Of a DNA stretch of 50,204 nt, positions 9,360-21,699 are shown in pieces. The stretch's first letter is position 1. Every line of letters starts with the position of its first letter. The position numbers and the translations under genes were made by a program. Source of the DNA: Lachnospiraceae bacterium (GTDB lineage: Bacteria > Bacillota > Clostridia > Lachnospirales > Lachnospiraceae). The notes beneath the pieces were generated by a model. The model was not told the origin of the DNA. It made no database searches and saw only the letters and a program-made list of their open reading frames with translations. The stretch is from assembly GCA_031272185.1 (NCBI GenBank), contig JAISUG010000038.1, positions 1 through 50,204 of the forward strand, given 5' to 3'.

Positions 9360-9432
9360 TGTCGGGAGTAGGGAGTGGAAAGTAGGTAGTGGAAAGTAGG
9401 GAGTAGGAAGTAGAGAGTAGGGAGTAGGAATC
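9360..9432. repeat. Purine-rich minisatellite after hprK
   Basis: Directly after the stop codon lie degenerate 7-10-bp units such as GTAGGGA and GTGGAAA. They fill the hprK-murB gap up to about 9432. Confidence 0.8.
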
Positions 9433-9493
9433 CGGAAGCAGGCTTTAAGACGAGAAATGGCAGCAATTATATAGAAATGAGGAAGTCCGTAAG

Positions 9494-10651
9494 ATGGATC
9501 AGTTGCTGGGCGACCTTCGGGGGATACTGCCGAAAGGGCGCATATTGCTGGGGGAACCCATGAGCCGCCACACCACGTTTCAAATAGGCGGCGGGGCGGA
9601 TTATTTCGTGAAACCGTGCAGCGTGGACGAACTGCGCCGGGTGGTGGGCGCCTGCAGGGCGGCCGATGTGCCTTATTGCGTGCTGGGCAAAGGAAGCAAC
9701 ATGCTGGTGTCCGATGCGGGATACAGGGGCGTGGTCATCGACATGGGGATGTTTGACGGTGTGGTGGTGGGCGATGTCGCATATGCGCCCGGTGTGTCGG
9801 ACGGCGGGGCCTATAATGCGGCAGCGGCCAATCCTGTCTCGGACGGAGCGGCCGAAAAGGCGGCGGCGACCAAGCCTACTGCGGCCGGCAGGGCTGAAAA
9901 TGAGGCTGTGTCCAATCCTGCCTCGGACAGCGGGGCTAAGAATGCGGCGGCGGCCAAGCCTGCCGGTATGCCAAATGGTGCGAGGGTCAGCGGCGGCCTC
10001 TTTGCGACGGCGGCACATGACAAAGCGGATGAAGTGCGCATCATCGGGGGGGCGGGGCTGACATTGTCCAGGCTCACCGCGCTGGCCACAGCGCGGGGGC
10101 TAAGCGGGCTGGAATTCGCCGCCGGGATACCGGGGACGCTGGGCGGGGCCACTGTGATGAACGCCGGGGCATACGGTTGCGAGATGAAAGATGTGCTCAC
10201 CGGGGCGGTGGTGCTGACCAAAGAAGGGGAAGTATTGGAGCTGGATGCCAAGGCGCTGCGGCTGGGGTACCGTTCCAGCTGTGTGGCCGAACAAGGGTAT
10301 ATCGTGCTGGAGGCGATATTGTCCCTGCACAGGGGCGACCCGGCTGCCATACGGGAGCGGATACGGGAACTGACAGAAAGCCGAAAGGAAAAACAGCCGA
10401 TTTCACTGCCCAGCGCGGGCAGCACGTTCAAACGGCCCAAGGAGGGCTATGCGGCGAAGCTCATCGAAGATGCGGGCATGCGCGGCGCACGGGTGGGCGG
10501 GGCGCAGGTTTCCGAGAAGCATTGCGGGTTCGTGGTGAATGTGGGGGATGCCACCGCAGCGGACGTGATCGCTTTGTGCACACAGGTGGAGGAGGCGGTG
10601 ATGGAGAGGTTCGGCGTGGCGCTGGAACTGGAGATAAAGGTGATCGGGTAG
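9494..10651 (+). CDS. murB: UDP-N-acetylenolpyruvoylglucosamine reductase (MurB)
   Basis: 385 residues against about 300 for the family. It reduces the enolpyruvyl ether to UDP-MurNAc with NADPH and FAD in peptidoglycan synthesis. Visible signatures: the FAD-binding start RHTTFQIGGGADYFV and VLGKGSNMLVSD; LEFAAGIPGTLGGATVMNAGAYG; YRSS; and the catalytic region SAGSTFKRP with GGAQVSEKHCGFVVN near the C-terminus. The extra length is an insert at residues 101-156 made of four 42-bp (14-codon) tandem units rich in Ala, Asp, Ser and Lys, plus a less regular stretch to about residue 172. It interrupts the FAD domain after VIDMGMFDGV. The ATG at 9494 follows GAGGAAG. It sits in the common clostridial order uvrC-hprK-murB-rapZ-whiA. 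Confidence 0.93.
   Translation: MDQLLGDLRGILPKGRILLGEPMSRHTTFQIGGGADYFVKPCSVDELRRVVGACRAADVPYCVLGKGSNMLVSDAGYRGVVIDMGMFDGVVVGDVAYAPGVSDGGAYNAAAANPVSDGAAEKAAATKPTAAGRAENEAVSNPASDSGAKNAAAAKPAGMPNGARVSGGLFATAAHDKADEVRIIGGAGLTLSRLTALATARGLSGLEFAAGIPGTLGGATVMNAGAYGCEMKDVLTGAVVLTKEGEVLELDAKALRLGYRSSCVAEQGYIVLEAILSLHRGDPAAIRERIRELTESRKEKQPISLPSAGSTFKRPKEGYAAKLIEDAGMRGARVGGAQVSEKHCGFVVNVGDATAADVIALCTQVEEAVMERFGVALELEIKVIG
9794..9961 (+). repeat. Four 42-bp tandem units inside murB
   Basis: Units 9794-9835, 9836-9877, 9878-9919 and 9920-9961 each encode 14 residues ending in an NP/KP pair. They are diverged but the phase is constant, so the frame is kept. The segment is absent from typical MurB. Confidence 0.8.
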
Positions 10652-10667
10652 AAGATGTGTGCCGGAT

Positions 10668-10905
10668 GCGGGGGTGTTGCGGCTGCATGGCCTGCCACTT
10701 GTCGCTGCGGTCCTGCGGCCGGCTACTTGTCGCTGCGGTCATGCGGTTGGCTGTGTGTCGCTGCGGCTATGCTGCCTGCCAGGTGTGGCTGTGGCTTTGC
10801 TGCCTGCCAGGTGTGGCTGTGGCTATGCTGCCGGCCAGGTGTGGCTGTGGCTGTGCGGCCTGCCATATGTCGCTGTGGCTGCATGGCCTGCCATGTGTGA
10901 ATTGG
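10668..10905. repeat. Minisatellite between murB and rapZ
   Basis: The gap of about 300 bp is almost entirely degenerate units of about 24-30 bp built from CTGCC, TGTGGCTGTGG and TGTCGCTGCGG. One frame is open through it and runs into rapZ, but the composition is that of a repeat. I see no other element here. Confidence 0.8.
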
Positions 10906-10952
10906 TTTCGGGGCAATGGGACATTTTGGCTTGGGCAGATGGAGGACGGGAG

Positions 10953-11855
10953 ATGGTCATCGTGACGGGCATGTCCGGCGCAGGCAAGACGGTGACGCTG
11001 AAGATGCTGGAAGACATGGGGTTTTACTGCGTGGACAACCTGCCCATCCCTTTGCTGGGCTCCCTGCTGGATCTGGAGACGGAGAGGGCGGCGGCGCAAA
11101 CTGCGACCATTGCGGAAACCGGTGGAAGTGTCCAAGGAGGGGCGCCAAAGGGCGTGGCGGCGGGGGTGGACATCCGCAGCGGCGAGGATTTGCCCCGCAT
11201 GAAAGACGTGCTGGAAGGATGGCGCAGCCGCAGTGCGCCGGTGCAGATCATATTCTTGGACGCTTCGGACGAGACATTGGTGCGCAGGTACAAAGAAAGC
11301 CGCCGTTCCCACCCATTGGCAGGGCATGACCGGGTGGAGGCCGGGATCGACAAGGAACGGGGGCAGGTGGCTTTTCTCAAAGAGTTTGCGGACGTGGTCA
11401 TCGACACCACTAACCTGTTGACCAAGGAGCTAAGGCTGGAGCTGGAACGGATCTTTGTGAAAGGGGAGCATTATGCGAACCTGTTTGTCACGGTGGTGTC
11501 GTTTGGGTTCAAATATGGGCTGCCATCCGATGCGGACCTGGTGTTTGACGTGCGGTTCCTGCCAAACCCATTCTATGTGGGGGATTTGCGGGATAAAACA
11601 GGCAAAGACCCTGCGGTGGTGGACTATGTGCGCAGGGGCGGCGTAGCCGACGCTTTCATGGAAAAACTCCGGGACCTGCTGGCATTCCTCATACCCCGCT
11701 ACACCGAGGAGGGGAAGAACCGGCTGGTGGTCGCCGTGGGCTGCACCGGTGGGAAGCACCGCAGCGTGGCGGTAGCCGAAGGGCTGGCTGCGTTTCTGAC
11801 GGAGCGATTTCCCGATGTAGGGCAGAAGGTGGAACACAGGGAGCTGAACCAGTGA
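10953..11855 (+). CDS. rapZ: RNase adapter / nucleotide-binding protein RapZ (YvcJ family)
   Basis: 300 residues from an ATG at 10953 behind GGAGGACGGGAG. Walker A is GMSGAGKT (residues 6-13), followed by LEDMGFYCVDNLP; IIFLDASDETLVRRYKESRRSHPL is the family's second signature, and the C-terminal domain has VVAVGCTGGKHRSV. In Bacillus the protein (YvcJ) binds nucleotides and affects competence; in enterobacteria RapZ controls amino-sugar synthesis through small RNAs. An insert of about 35 residues rich in Ala, Gly and Thr (nt ~11083-11190) lies after LLGSLLDLE. In Bacillus a yvcK gene lies between rapZ and whiA; here it is absent. A short echo of the gene end (GCTGAACC at 11843 and 11869) surrounds the stop. 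Confidence 0.93.
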   Translation: MVIVTGMSGAGKTVTLKMLEDMGFYCVDNLPIPLLGSLLDLETERAAAQTATIAETGGSVQGGAPKGVAAGVDIRSGEDLPRMKDVLEGWRSRSAPVQIIFLDASDETLVRRYKESRRSHPLAGHDRVEAGIDKERGQVAFLKEFADVVIDTTNLLTKELRLELERIFVKGEHYANLFVTVVSFGFKYGLPSDADLVFDVRFLPNPFYVGDLRDKTGKDPAVVDYVRRGGVADAFMEKLRDLLAFLIPRYTEEGKNRLVVAVGCTGGKHRSVAVAEGLAAFLTERFPDVGQKVEHRELNQ

Positions 11856-12023
11856 GTGGAATCAGTGTGCTGAACCGGTAAACTCAAAATATGGTAGCTA
11901 TATGTGCGGTTGATCCAGCAAGGAGTTTGCGTTGCCGGGGTGGACGCAGTGCGTTCGGGTGTAAGATGTCAATGCAGTCGCATGGGCAGACTTGGCGGGC
12001 GGCCATAGATCGTGGAGGTAGTG

Positions 12024-13130
12024 ATGTCATTTTCTTCCAGAATCAAGGAGGAATTGGGGCGGCGCCTGGGGCCGAGGCATTGCCGGATCGCGGAGATCGC
12101 CGCGCTCATGGAGCTTTGCGGGCGGGTGGATAGGGATGCAAGTGGTCGCATCTCCATCACGCTCAATACCGAAAACGTGGCTGTCGCAAGAAAGTGCTTT
12201 ACATTATTCAAAAAAACATTTAATATAGTAGCAGATATCCGTACCAGCCGCAACACCTACCTGAAGAAGGCGCACAACTGCCGCATCACCATACAGGGGG
12301 ATGCGGATGCACGCAAAGTGCTGGGGGCCGTGAAGGTCGAGTTCCCGGACGGCGGGGCGATGCTCAAGGCCCAGGGGCCGGGCATGGCCAACACTGTAGA
12401 TGATGAGGTGGCAACTGGGGTTGGAGGAACCCTCAAGGCTCAGGGGACGGGCATGGCCAACACTGTAGGTGATGAGGTGGAAACTGGGGTTGGAGGAACC
12501 CTCAAGGCCCCGTTTATCCCTGCGTCGGTGACTGCCCGGGCATGCTGCAAGCGGGCGTTTTTGCGGGGGGCTTTCCTGGCGGTAGGATCCATGAGCGACC
12601 CGGAGAAGTTTTACCACCTGGAGTTTGCGTGTCCCACACAGGAATCTGCCCTGCAACTGCAGGGGATCATATCCGGTTTCGGGCCCGATGCGAAGATCGT
12701 GCCACGGAAAAAATCTTTCGTGGTGTACTTGAAAGAGGGGAACCAGATCGTCGAGCTGCTGAATGTGATGGATGCGGGATTGGGACTGATGGCCTTTGAG
12801 AACACCCGCATCATGAAAGATATGCGCAACACCATCAACCGACAGGTGAACTGCGAAACAGCCAATATCAACAAAACCGTGTCCACCGGACTGCGTCAGG
12901 CCGATGAGATCCGGTTGATCATGAATAACATAGGTCTTGCGTCACTGCCACCAAGTTTGCGGGAAATCGCCCAGCTGCGTCTCCAAAACCCGGACATGGC
13001 GCTTAAGGAACTGGGCGAAAGCCTGGATCCGCCGGTGGGCAAATCCGGCGTAAACCACAGGTTGCGCAAGCTCTCCCAGATCGCACTGGAACTGCAAGGA
13101 GGGGGGCAGGAGATAGTGAGCAGGACATAG
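12024..13130 (+). CDS. whiA: DNA-binding protein WhiA
   Basis: 368 residues against about 310-325. The N-terminal LAGLIDADG-like domain begins MSFSSRIKEELGR and includes CKRAFLRGAFLAVGSM. The C-terminal helix-turn-helix covers the last ~70 residues (LREIAQLRLQNPDMALKELG, then GKSGVNHRLRKL). WhiA controls cell division and sporulation-type genes in actinobacteria and division or chromosome organisation in Bacillus. The ATG at 12024 has GGAGG 5 bp upstream. An insert at residues ~114-162 consists of two 69-bp repeats plus the start of a third, so LKA appears three times. Without it the protein would read straight from LKA into PFIPASV and have normal length. Confidence 0.93.
   Translation: MSFSSRIKEELGRRLGPRHCRIAEIAALMELCGRVDRDASGRISITLNTENVAVARKCFTLFKKTFNIVADIRTSRNTYLKKAHNCRITIQGDADARKVLGAVKVEFPDGGAMLKAQGPGMANTVDDEVATGVGGTLKAQGTGMANTVGDEVETGVGGTLKAPFIPASVTARACCKRAFLRGAFLAVGSMSDPEKFYHLEFACPTQESALQLQGIISGFGPDAKIVPRKKSFVVYLKEGNQIVELLNVMDAGLGLMAFENTRIMKDMRNTINRQVNCETANINKTVSTGLRQADEIRLIMNNIGLASLPPSLREIAQLRLQNPDMALKELGESLDPPVGKSGVNHRLRKLSQIALELQGGGQEIVSRT
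12363..12511 (+). repeat. 69-bp tandem repeat inside whiA
   Basis: CTCAAGGC begins copies at 12363, 12432 and 12501 (period 69 bp, 23 codons); two full copies and the first bases of a third are present. The copies are over 85% alike by eye and keep the frame. Confidence 0.85.
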
Positions 13131-13300
13131 GGAGCGGGAGATAGAAATAAGAGATAGAAATAGGAGATAGAAACATGAGATAGAGAAATGAGATAGAAGA
13201 TGAGATAGAAGATGGAGGATAGAAGATAGAGGATAGAAACTAGGGGATAGAAGATAGAAGATAGGAGACAGAAGACAGGGGATAGATGATATTAGATATG
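13117..13300. repeat. GAGATAGAA minisatellite beginning at the whiA stop codon
   Basis: The last codons of whiA (GAGATAGTG...TAG) already match the array. It continues as many 8-14-bp units such as GAGATAGAA and GATAGAAGATA until about 13300. The rest of the gap to 13466 has no recognisable element except the crh-like ribosome binding site. Confidence 0.85.
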
Positions 13301-13466
13301 GGATAGGGAGATCGTGTGTCGGGGAGGTGGGTAGTTCCAACCGTACATCATGCAACAGGGCATTTGTCAATGCGGTTGAAACTACCTTGCGGGCTAAGGG
13401 CGCTTGGCGCCCCGCCCGACGGGTTACAGCAGAGAAATGCGTTGCGATGAGTTTAGGAGGAAAACT

Positions 13467-13721
13467 ATGACGAGAAAAACCATTGCCATCAAGTTAGATT
13501 CCGGGCTGGAGGCCCGGCCCGTGGCCATGCTGGTTCAGGTGGCAAGCCAGTACGACTCAAACATCTATATAGAAAGCGAGAGCCGGCGGGTCAACGCCAA
13601 GAGCATCATGGGGATGATGACTTTGGGGTTGTCGGCGGGGGAGGAAGTTGCGGTGGTTGCTGACGGGTCCGATGAGGAGAAGGCCGTTGCCGGTATCGAG
13701 CGCTATCTGCTGAACCAGTGA
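13467..13721 (+). CDS. Crh-like HPr paralog (Glu at position 15, Ser46 kept)
   Basis: 84 residues behind AGGAGG (13456-13461). The fold-defining HPr sequence is clear, but the active-site stretch reads SGLEARP, so the phosphorylatable His15 is replaced by Glu. Ser46 is kept in AKSIMGMMTLG. Bacillus Crh likewise lacks His15 (Gln) and keeps Ser46, cannot carry PTS phosphate, and acts only as a co-repressor with CcpA after HprK phosphorylation. Position next to rapZ-whiA matches the Bacillus yvcJ-yvcK-yvcL-crh cluster. The likely role is carbon catabolite control. A second HPr at 41123-41386 has the normal His15, so the division of labour can be read from sequence. Confidence 0.85.
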   Translation: MTRKTIAIKLDSGLEARPVAMLVQVASQYDSNIYIESESRRVNAKSIMGMMTLGLSAGEEVAVVADGSDEEKAVAGIERYLLNQ

Positions 13722-13737
13722 ATATGGGGTATGTTTC

Positions 13738-13763
13738 CGGGGGTCAAGCATACTTGGCCCCCG
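13738..13763 (+). terminator. Terminator-like hairpin after the crh-like gene
   Basis: An 11-bp stem (13738-13748 with 13753-13763, one U-G pair) and a CATA loop start 16 bp after the stop. No T run follows, so it may be an mRNA-stabilising or Rho-dependent structure. Confidence 0.5.
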
Positions 13764-13881
13764 AAGTATTGCCGGAACATGCGTGCAAACATGCATGGGG
13801 CCACTTGGTGGCGAGTGATGGCTTGAGCTTAGTGGCCGGCGGTGGGTAGATGGTTCCGGTAGGGGGCCCGCAGGGGGTATT

Positions 13882-17646
<3,765 letters not shown>

Positions 17647-17701
17647 GATGGATATGGCAAGTGATGTGCTGGCAGACATACGGCAAGGGCTGGCGGTTGG
17701 G

Positions 17702-17798
17702 GACGGTGCCTAAGGCGTGACATGGTGGAACGAGTGGGGTACTCGTCCAACAGAAGGGAGCTTGCGGTTGTGACGGTGCCTAAGGCGTGACATGGTGG
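17702..17798 (-). repeat. Stop echo: 27-bp direct repeat across the amidohydrolase stop codon
   Basis: 17772-17798 contains the last codons and TAG (17780-17782, minus strand) of the amidohydrolase gene. An identical 27-bp copy lies downstream at 17702-17728 (period 70). The 43 bp between contain a perfect hairpin, ACGAGT with ACTCGT (17730-17745). Confidence 0.9.
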
Positions 17799-19273
17799 CA
17801 CAGCTTCGTAGCGCTCTCGCGGGCGCGGGCGCAGGTCGTTTCTTCGTCGATGCCGGTTAGATGACCGTCCCGGGACACGATGCGCCCGCCTACCATGGTC
17901 CAGGCGGCGGGGCGGGCGCAGCCCATGGTGCCCAGGAGGTTCGCCGGGTCGCCGGTGGCGCCCGCAAAGTCCAGGGTGCGGGTGTCGATGGCAAACATGT
18001 CCGCGGCCATGCCGGGCGCCAGCCATCCTATGTCATGCCTTCCCAGCAGCCGCGCGCTGCCACGGGTGGCCATCCGGAGTATGTCGTACCCGGTGGGCGC
18101 TTCCTGGCTCCGGGAGAGGCGCCCCAGCAGGTAGGCGGTGCGGATCTCGGACATGAGGTTGGAGCAGTCGTTGCTGGCGCTGCCGTCCACCGCCAGCCCC
18201 AGGGGGATCCCCAAGGAGAGCATCTCCGGGATGCGGCATACGCCGCTGGAGAGCTTCATATTCGATGCGGGGCAATGTGCGACGCCGGTCTGCGTCGCGG
18301 CCAGCAGTTCCAGCTCGGAATCGTCAAAGTGAATCCCATGTGCGTACCATACGTCAGATCCCACCCAACCCATGCTTTCCATGTAGGCCAGGGGGCGCAT
18401 CCCCACCGTCTCCAGGCAGAACGCCTCTTCGTCCTTGGTTTCGCACAGGTGGGTATGGAGGCGCACACCCAGGTCCCGGGCCAGGACGGCGGTTTCACGC
18501 AGGAGTGCGTCGGAAACGCTGAATGGCGAGCAGGGCGCAAGCACCACCTGGTGATAGGACCTTGGCGACGGGTCGTGGAATGTCTCTGCCAACCGCTGTG
18601 AGTCCCGCAGTATCGTGTCCACATCCTGCACCAGGTCGTCCGGGGGCAGGCCGCCGTCTGATTTGCCCCGGCTCATGGAACCCCGTGCGGCGCACAGGCG
18701 CACGCCCAGGGCGTCGGCGGCCTCGAACTGCCGCTCCAGGAAAGCGCAGTCGCGGTCACGGGGGAACACGTAGTGGTGGTCCATGACGGTGGTGCACCCG
18801 TAGCGCACCAGTTCCCCCATGCCGGAGAGGGAAGACAGGTACACCGCCTCGTCGTCCAGGCCCCGCCAGATCTCGTAGAGCGCGCGCAGCCAGGGGAAGA
18901 GCTCCATGCGCTGGACCTGGGGCAGGTTGCGGGTGAATGTCTGGTAGAGGTGGTGGTGCGTGTTCACCAGGCCGGGGTATATGATGCACCCGTTGGCATC
19001 GATGACATCGGTGGCATCGGTGGCGTCGCCGCACTCCCGGGCATCAAGGCCGTGCCGGCACGGAGGGGGCGGGGCGGCATAGGTTTCAGCAGCGGAACCG
19101 GGCTGTGCATAATGGGTGGATTCGCTGCCGCTGCTTGCGAGCGCCGCATCGATGCCATGTCCGATCTGCGTGATGACACCGTCCAGGATGAGGATGTCGG
19201 CATCGTAAAGCACACGGTCGGAATCATCCACCGTGACGATGGCCTGGGCGTGTTTGATAAGAACCTTGGACAT
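17780..19273 (-). CDS. 8-oxoguanine deaminase-type amidohydrolase (TrzN/AtzB/SsnA superfamily)
   Basis: 497 residues. Amidohydrolase-superfamily metal motifs are visible: NTHHHLYQ (residues ~104-111), CSPFSVSDALL, LHTHLCETKDE with its His, ARHG-type helix replaced by WYAHGIHFDD, and LAVDGSASND with the metal Asp. NLPQVQRMELFPWLRALYEIWRGL is typical of the 8-oxoguanine deaminase group, so deamination of an oxidised purine or another ring amine is the best guess. It would feed purine breakdown and fits the glycine reductase genes at 32-37 kb. An insert of about 46 residues (44-89; Ala, Ser, Pro, Asp, Thr) interrupts the N-terminal beta domain. The start at 19273 is preceded on the minus strand by AAGAGGTG, so it is preferred over an ATG 33 bp upstream. 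Confidence 0.82.
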   Translation of the reverse strand: MSKVLIKHAQAIVTVDDSDRVLYDADILILDGVITQIGHGIDAALASSGSESTHYAQPGSAAETYAAPPPPCRHGLDARECGDATDATDVIDANGCIIYPGLVNTHHHLYQTFTRNLPQVQRMELFPWLRALYEIWRGLDDEAVYLSSLSGMGELVRYGCTTVMDHHYVFPRDRDCAFLERQFEAADALGVRLCAARGSMSRGKSDGGLPPDDLVQDVDTILRDSQRLAETFHDPSPRSYHQVVLAPCSPFSVSDALLRETAVLARDLGVRLHTHLCETKDEEAFCLETVGMRPLAYMESMGWVGSDVWYAHGIHFDDSELELLAATQTGVAHCPASNMKLSSGVCRIPEMLSLGIPLGLAVDGSASNDCSNLMSEIRTAYLLGRLSRSQEAPTGYDILRMATRGSARLLGRHDIGWLAPGMAADMFAIDTRTLDFAGATGDPANLLGTMGCARPAAWTMVGGRIVSRDGHLTGIDEETTCARARESATKLCHHVTP

Positions 19274-19411
19274 ACAACACCTCTTATTCATTAACAGAGT
19301 TCCCATCCCCTGATACGAACAACTGCGAACCGCCCCGGGATGTGCCCAAGATCAGTCGGGCATATGGAGGGCACATTGATATATGTGTTAGTGGCATCTG
19401 CCTAAGCGTGT

Positions 19412-21265
19412 TCACATCGGCGGTACCGGGGTGGGGCGGTCCGGGTCGAACACGTCCTCGGCGTGGAACAGGTCTTCGGTCTTGCGCTTGGTGAGGTCCG
19501 GCTGGATGATGTCGTAGTACATGCGGTAGCCGTCCAGGTTGCGGCGGCCCTGGCGGTAGCTGTCCTTGCCCAGCTGCACCCAGTTGACGCTGGAGTCTAC
19601 GTTGCAGAAGTAGCGGAACCCCTGCCGGTAGAGGTAGTCGTACCGCTCGTTTTCATGGGTGTATGGCTTCCAGTCGCCTATGTCGGAACCGAAGGGGAAC
19701 AGGATGATGTCCGTGGGACCGATGAGCGACTCCACTTCGGATTCCCATTTGTCCGTGTCGGTCTTGAACTTTTCGTATGAGATGGCGCCCATGTTCAGGT
19801 GACCCCAGCTGTGGCTGGCCAGCTCCCAGCCGGCGTCGCGCAGGGCCTGGGCCACACGTGCCGCCTCCTTGCGGTCGGATGCGTAGGTGGGGCTGTCGGA
19901 GTAGGACGTCGCTGTCCGGTAGCCCAGGATGCCCTCATACCCGGTGAATGCGATCACCGCCCGCGCGCCGCGATAGGAAAAGTCCGGGTGCGATTCTATG
20001 AACTCTTCCAGCAGCGGCACCAGGTCATAGGCACCCGTGACCACGCTGCCGTCGGCCAGTTCCATCTCGCAGGTGGGCTTGCCGTCGTCCCCCACCACCA
20101 TCCGCGTGGCGAAACCGTCGCCTTTCATGTAGTCGTAGTAGCACACGTCGTCCTGGGACATGACGAATGCGGTTTTGCCAGGGGGCAGCATCACGTCCCC
20201 CCCCTTGAACGAGACGCCGCCGTCCGCATCCTTGACCTCGTAGGCCAGGTCGTGGAGGCGCACCAGCACGTAGCCGCGGTCGTACATGGACTGGATGATC
20301 TTCATGAACTCGGACTTGGTGGTCATCACCTGGTTGTAGCCCTTTTCCCTGGAATCGCCGTCGAAGGCCAGCGCGTTGTCCATGACCAATGAATGGAAAA
20401 ACACGTGGGTCACGGTGACGGGGTTCACCCGTACCAAGGTGGTCTTGATCTGCTCGTACTCTTCGATCTTCGCCCGGACTTCCACTGTGCCGGAGATCCC
20501 CGGGGTTTCGTTCAGCAATGCGATGGCGCCGTCATAGTCATATCCGGCGGCGAGGAGCGCTGCGTCACGCAGGGCTGTGGCCGCCAGGCCGGCCGCGGCG
20601 GCGGTTTCGGGCGTGTCGATGTTCAAGGTGGTGGCGGACTCGCCCTGTGCAGGGCCGGAGTTTCCGGGGGACTGAGAAGGGCCAGGGCCCGGGCCGGCGC
20701 CTGGGATGTCTGTGCCGGCAAGGAAAGAACCGTCCGAGCCGATCTGCGAACCCGCAACCCGGTCGCCGCCAAGGCTGCCCGAATCGTTCGCGCCGCTGCC
20801 TGTGCCGGACGAGGCAGCCGCGCCTGTCTGCGGTATGGCGGATCCCGTAGTGGCGCCGCCATGCCCGGCGGCGTATGCGCTATCCCCGGAACGCTCCGCC
20901 AACCATATGCGCAGGGCCCCCGACAGGGCGCAAAGCGCCAACAACGCCAGCAGGATTTGGGGTACGTAATGAGTCCAGCGGGCTTTGGGTGGGGATTTCT
21001 TTTTCGTGGTGCGGGCGTGCCCGGACCGGGCCTTGCGGACCTTTGCGGCAGGGTCCGATGTCTCGGCTGGTGCAAAGGCATTCAAGTGCCGGGTGGAGCC
21101 GTTTGCGGCAGGGTCCGATGTCTCGGCTGCTGCAAAGGCATCCAAGCGCCGGGCGGAGCTGTTTGCGGCCGGGTCCGGGGCTGATGTCTCGTCGGGGCTT
21201 TCCGGCCGCAGGGCTGGTATACCGGCATTTTCATCATGGAGTTCGGGCTTGTATCCGTTATCCAT
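19412..21265 (-). CDS. Membrane-anchored polysaccharide deacetylase (NodB family)
   Basis: 617 residues. The cytoplasmic N-terminus (~1-98) is Ala/Pro/Ser-rich and contains a 20-residue motif repeated about 2.3 times (residues ~31-75, encoded by 60-bp repeats at 21048-21175). One membrane segment follows (~101-121, after a Lys/Arg-rich stop), then a Gly/Ser linker, and an extracellular domain from ~220. That domain has the NodB-like features VTHVFFHSLV, MSQDDVCYYD, AVIAFTGYEG, and ELASHSWGHLNMG, the H-x3-H metal motif, and ILFPFGSDIGDW. The family removes acetyl groups from peptidoglycan or other glycans. The ATG at 21265 has GGGAG upstream. The substrate is unknown. Confidence 0.8.
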   Translation of the reverse strand: MDNGYKPELHDENAGIPALRPESPDETSAPDPAANSSARRLDAFAAAETSDPAANGSTRHLNAFAPAETSDPAAKVRKARSGHARTTKKKSPPKARWTHYVPQILLALLALCALSGALRIWLAERSGDSAYAAGHGGATTGSAIPQTGAAASSGTGSGANDSGSLGGDRVAGSQIGSDGSFLAGTDIPGAGPGPGPSQSPGNSGPAQGESATTLNIDTPETAAAAGLAATALRDAALLAAGYDYDGAIALLNETPGISGTVEVRAKIEEYEQIKTTLVRVNPVTVTHVFFHSLVMDNALAFDGDSREKGYNQVMTTKSEFMKIIQSMYDRGYVLVRLHDLAYEVKDADGGVSFKGGDVMLPPGKTAFVMSQDDVCYYDYMKGDGFATRMVVGDDGKPTCEMELADGSVVTGAYDLVPLLEEFIESHPDFSYRGARAVIAFTGYEGILGYRTATSYSDSPTYASDRKEAARVAQALRDAGWELASHSWGHLNMGAISYEKFKTDTDKWESEVESLIGPTDIILFPFGSDIGDWKPYTHENERYDYLYRQGFRYFCNVDSSVNWVQLGKDSYRQGRRNLDGYRMYYDIIQPDLTKRKTEDLFHAEDVFDPDRPTPVPPM

Positions 21266-21415
21266 CTATGTCTCCCATTTGAATGATATATCATGGACCA
21301 TATCGTGTAGATTTCGGTCGAATTTTCGCCGTTTTCATCAACATCTAGTATATCACATTTCCCCGTTCACGTCACTATTTTTGCGGGAATAAAATCTTAC
21401 GATTCCATGATTGTG

Positions 21416-21477
21416 TGGTCGGGGGATGCGCATTGTTTGTTCGGCGGATGCGCATTGTTTGGTCGGCGGAACAATAA
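21416..21477 (-). repeat. Dispersed repeat, partial copy C with internal duplication
   Basis: On the minus strand TTATTGTTCCGCCGACYAAA-type sequence followed by CAATGCGCAT matches the first 30 bases of copy A (3291-3366). A unit of about 21 bp containing GGATGCGCATTGTTT is present twice, and the rest of the 76-bp repeat is missing. It sits in the divergent gap 21266-21699. Confidence 0.65.
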
Positions 21478-21518
21478 CACCAGGCCCTAAAAAGGTCGGG
21501 CGGGTTTGAATTTGGTGC

Positions 21519-21547
21519 TTGTATTTCTTGGTTTGCGCTTGTATAAT
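21519..21547 (+). promoter_or_regulatory. Sigma-70-type promoter candidate for the collagen-like protein
   Basis: TTGTAT (21519-21524) and a perfect TATAAT (21542-21547) with a 17-bp spacer, giving a leader of about 145 nt before the ATG at 21700. No structure was recognised in the leader. Confidence 0.55.
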
Positions 21548-21699
21548 GGATGGGAACATTGAGTAGGGCGTGAAGCGAGACAAGGGTACGTCCGGCGACG
21601 GGTGTGTGCTTTCTGTCGGTGGGTGGGATCTTTGTATACAACAGGCGCGGTTGGAGATGCCAAACAGCTTGATTCATTTTGCGGGACAGGAGGGGAAGC

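Noticed and set aside
9360-13300. CRISPR-like arrays
   Set aside because: The units are short, contiguous and degenerate, without unique spacers of constant length, and no cas genes are present. They are minisatellites.
17780-17860. Alternative reading of the amidohydrolase echo as a frameshifted C-terminus
   Set aside because: The gene ends in frame at TAG 17780-17782; the second copy lies wholly downstream and is not needed for the protein.
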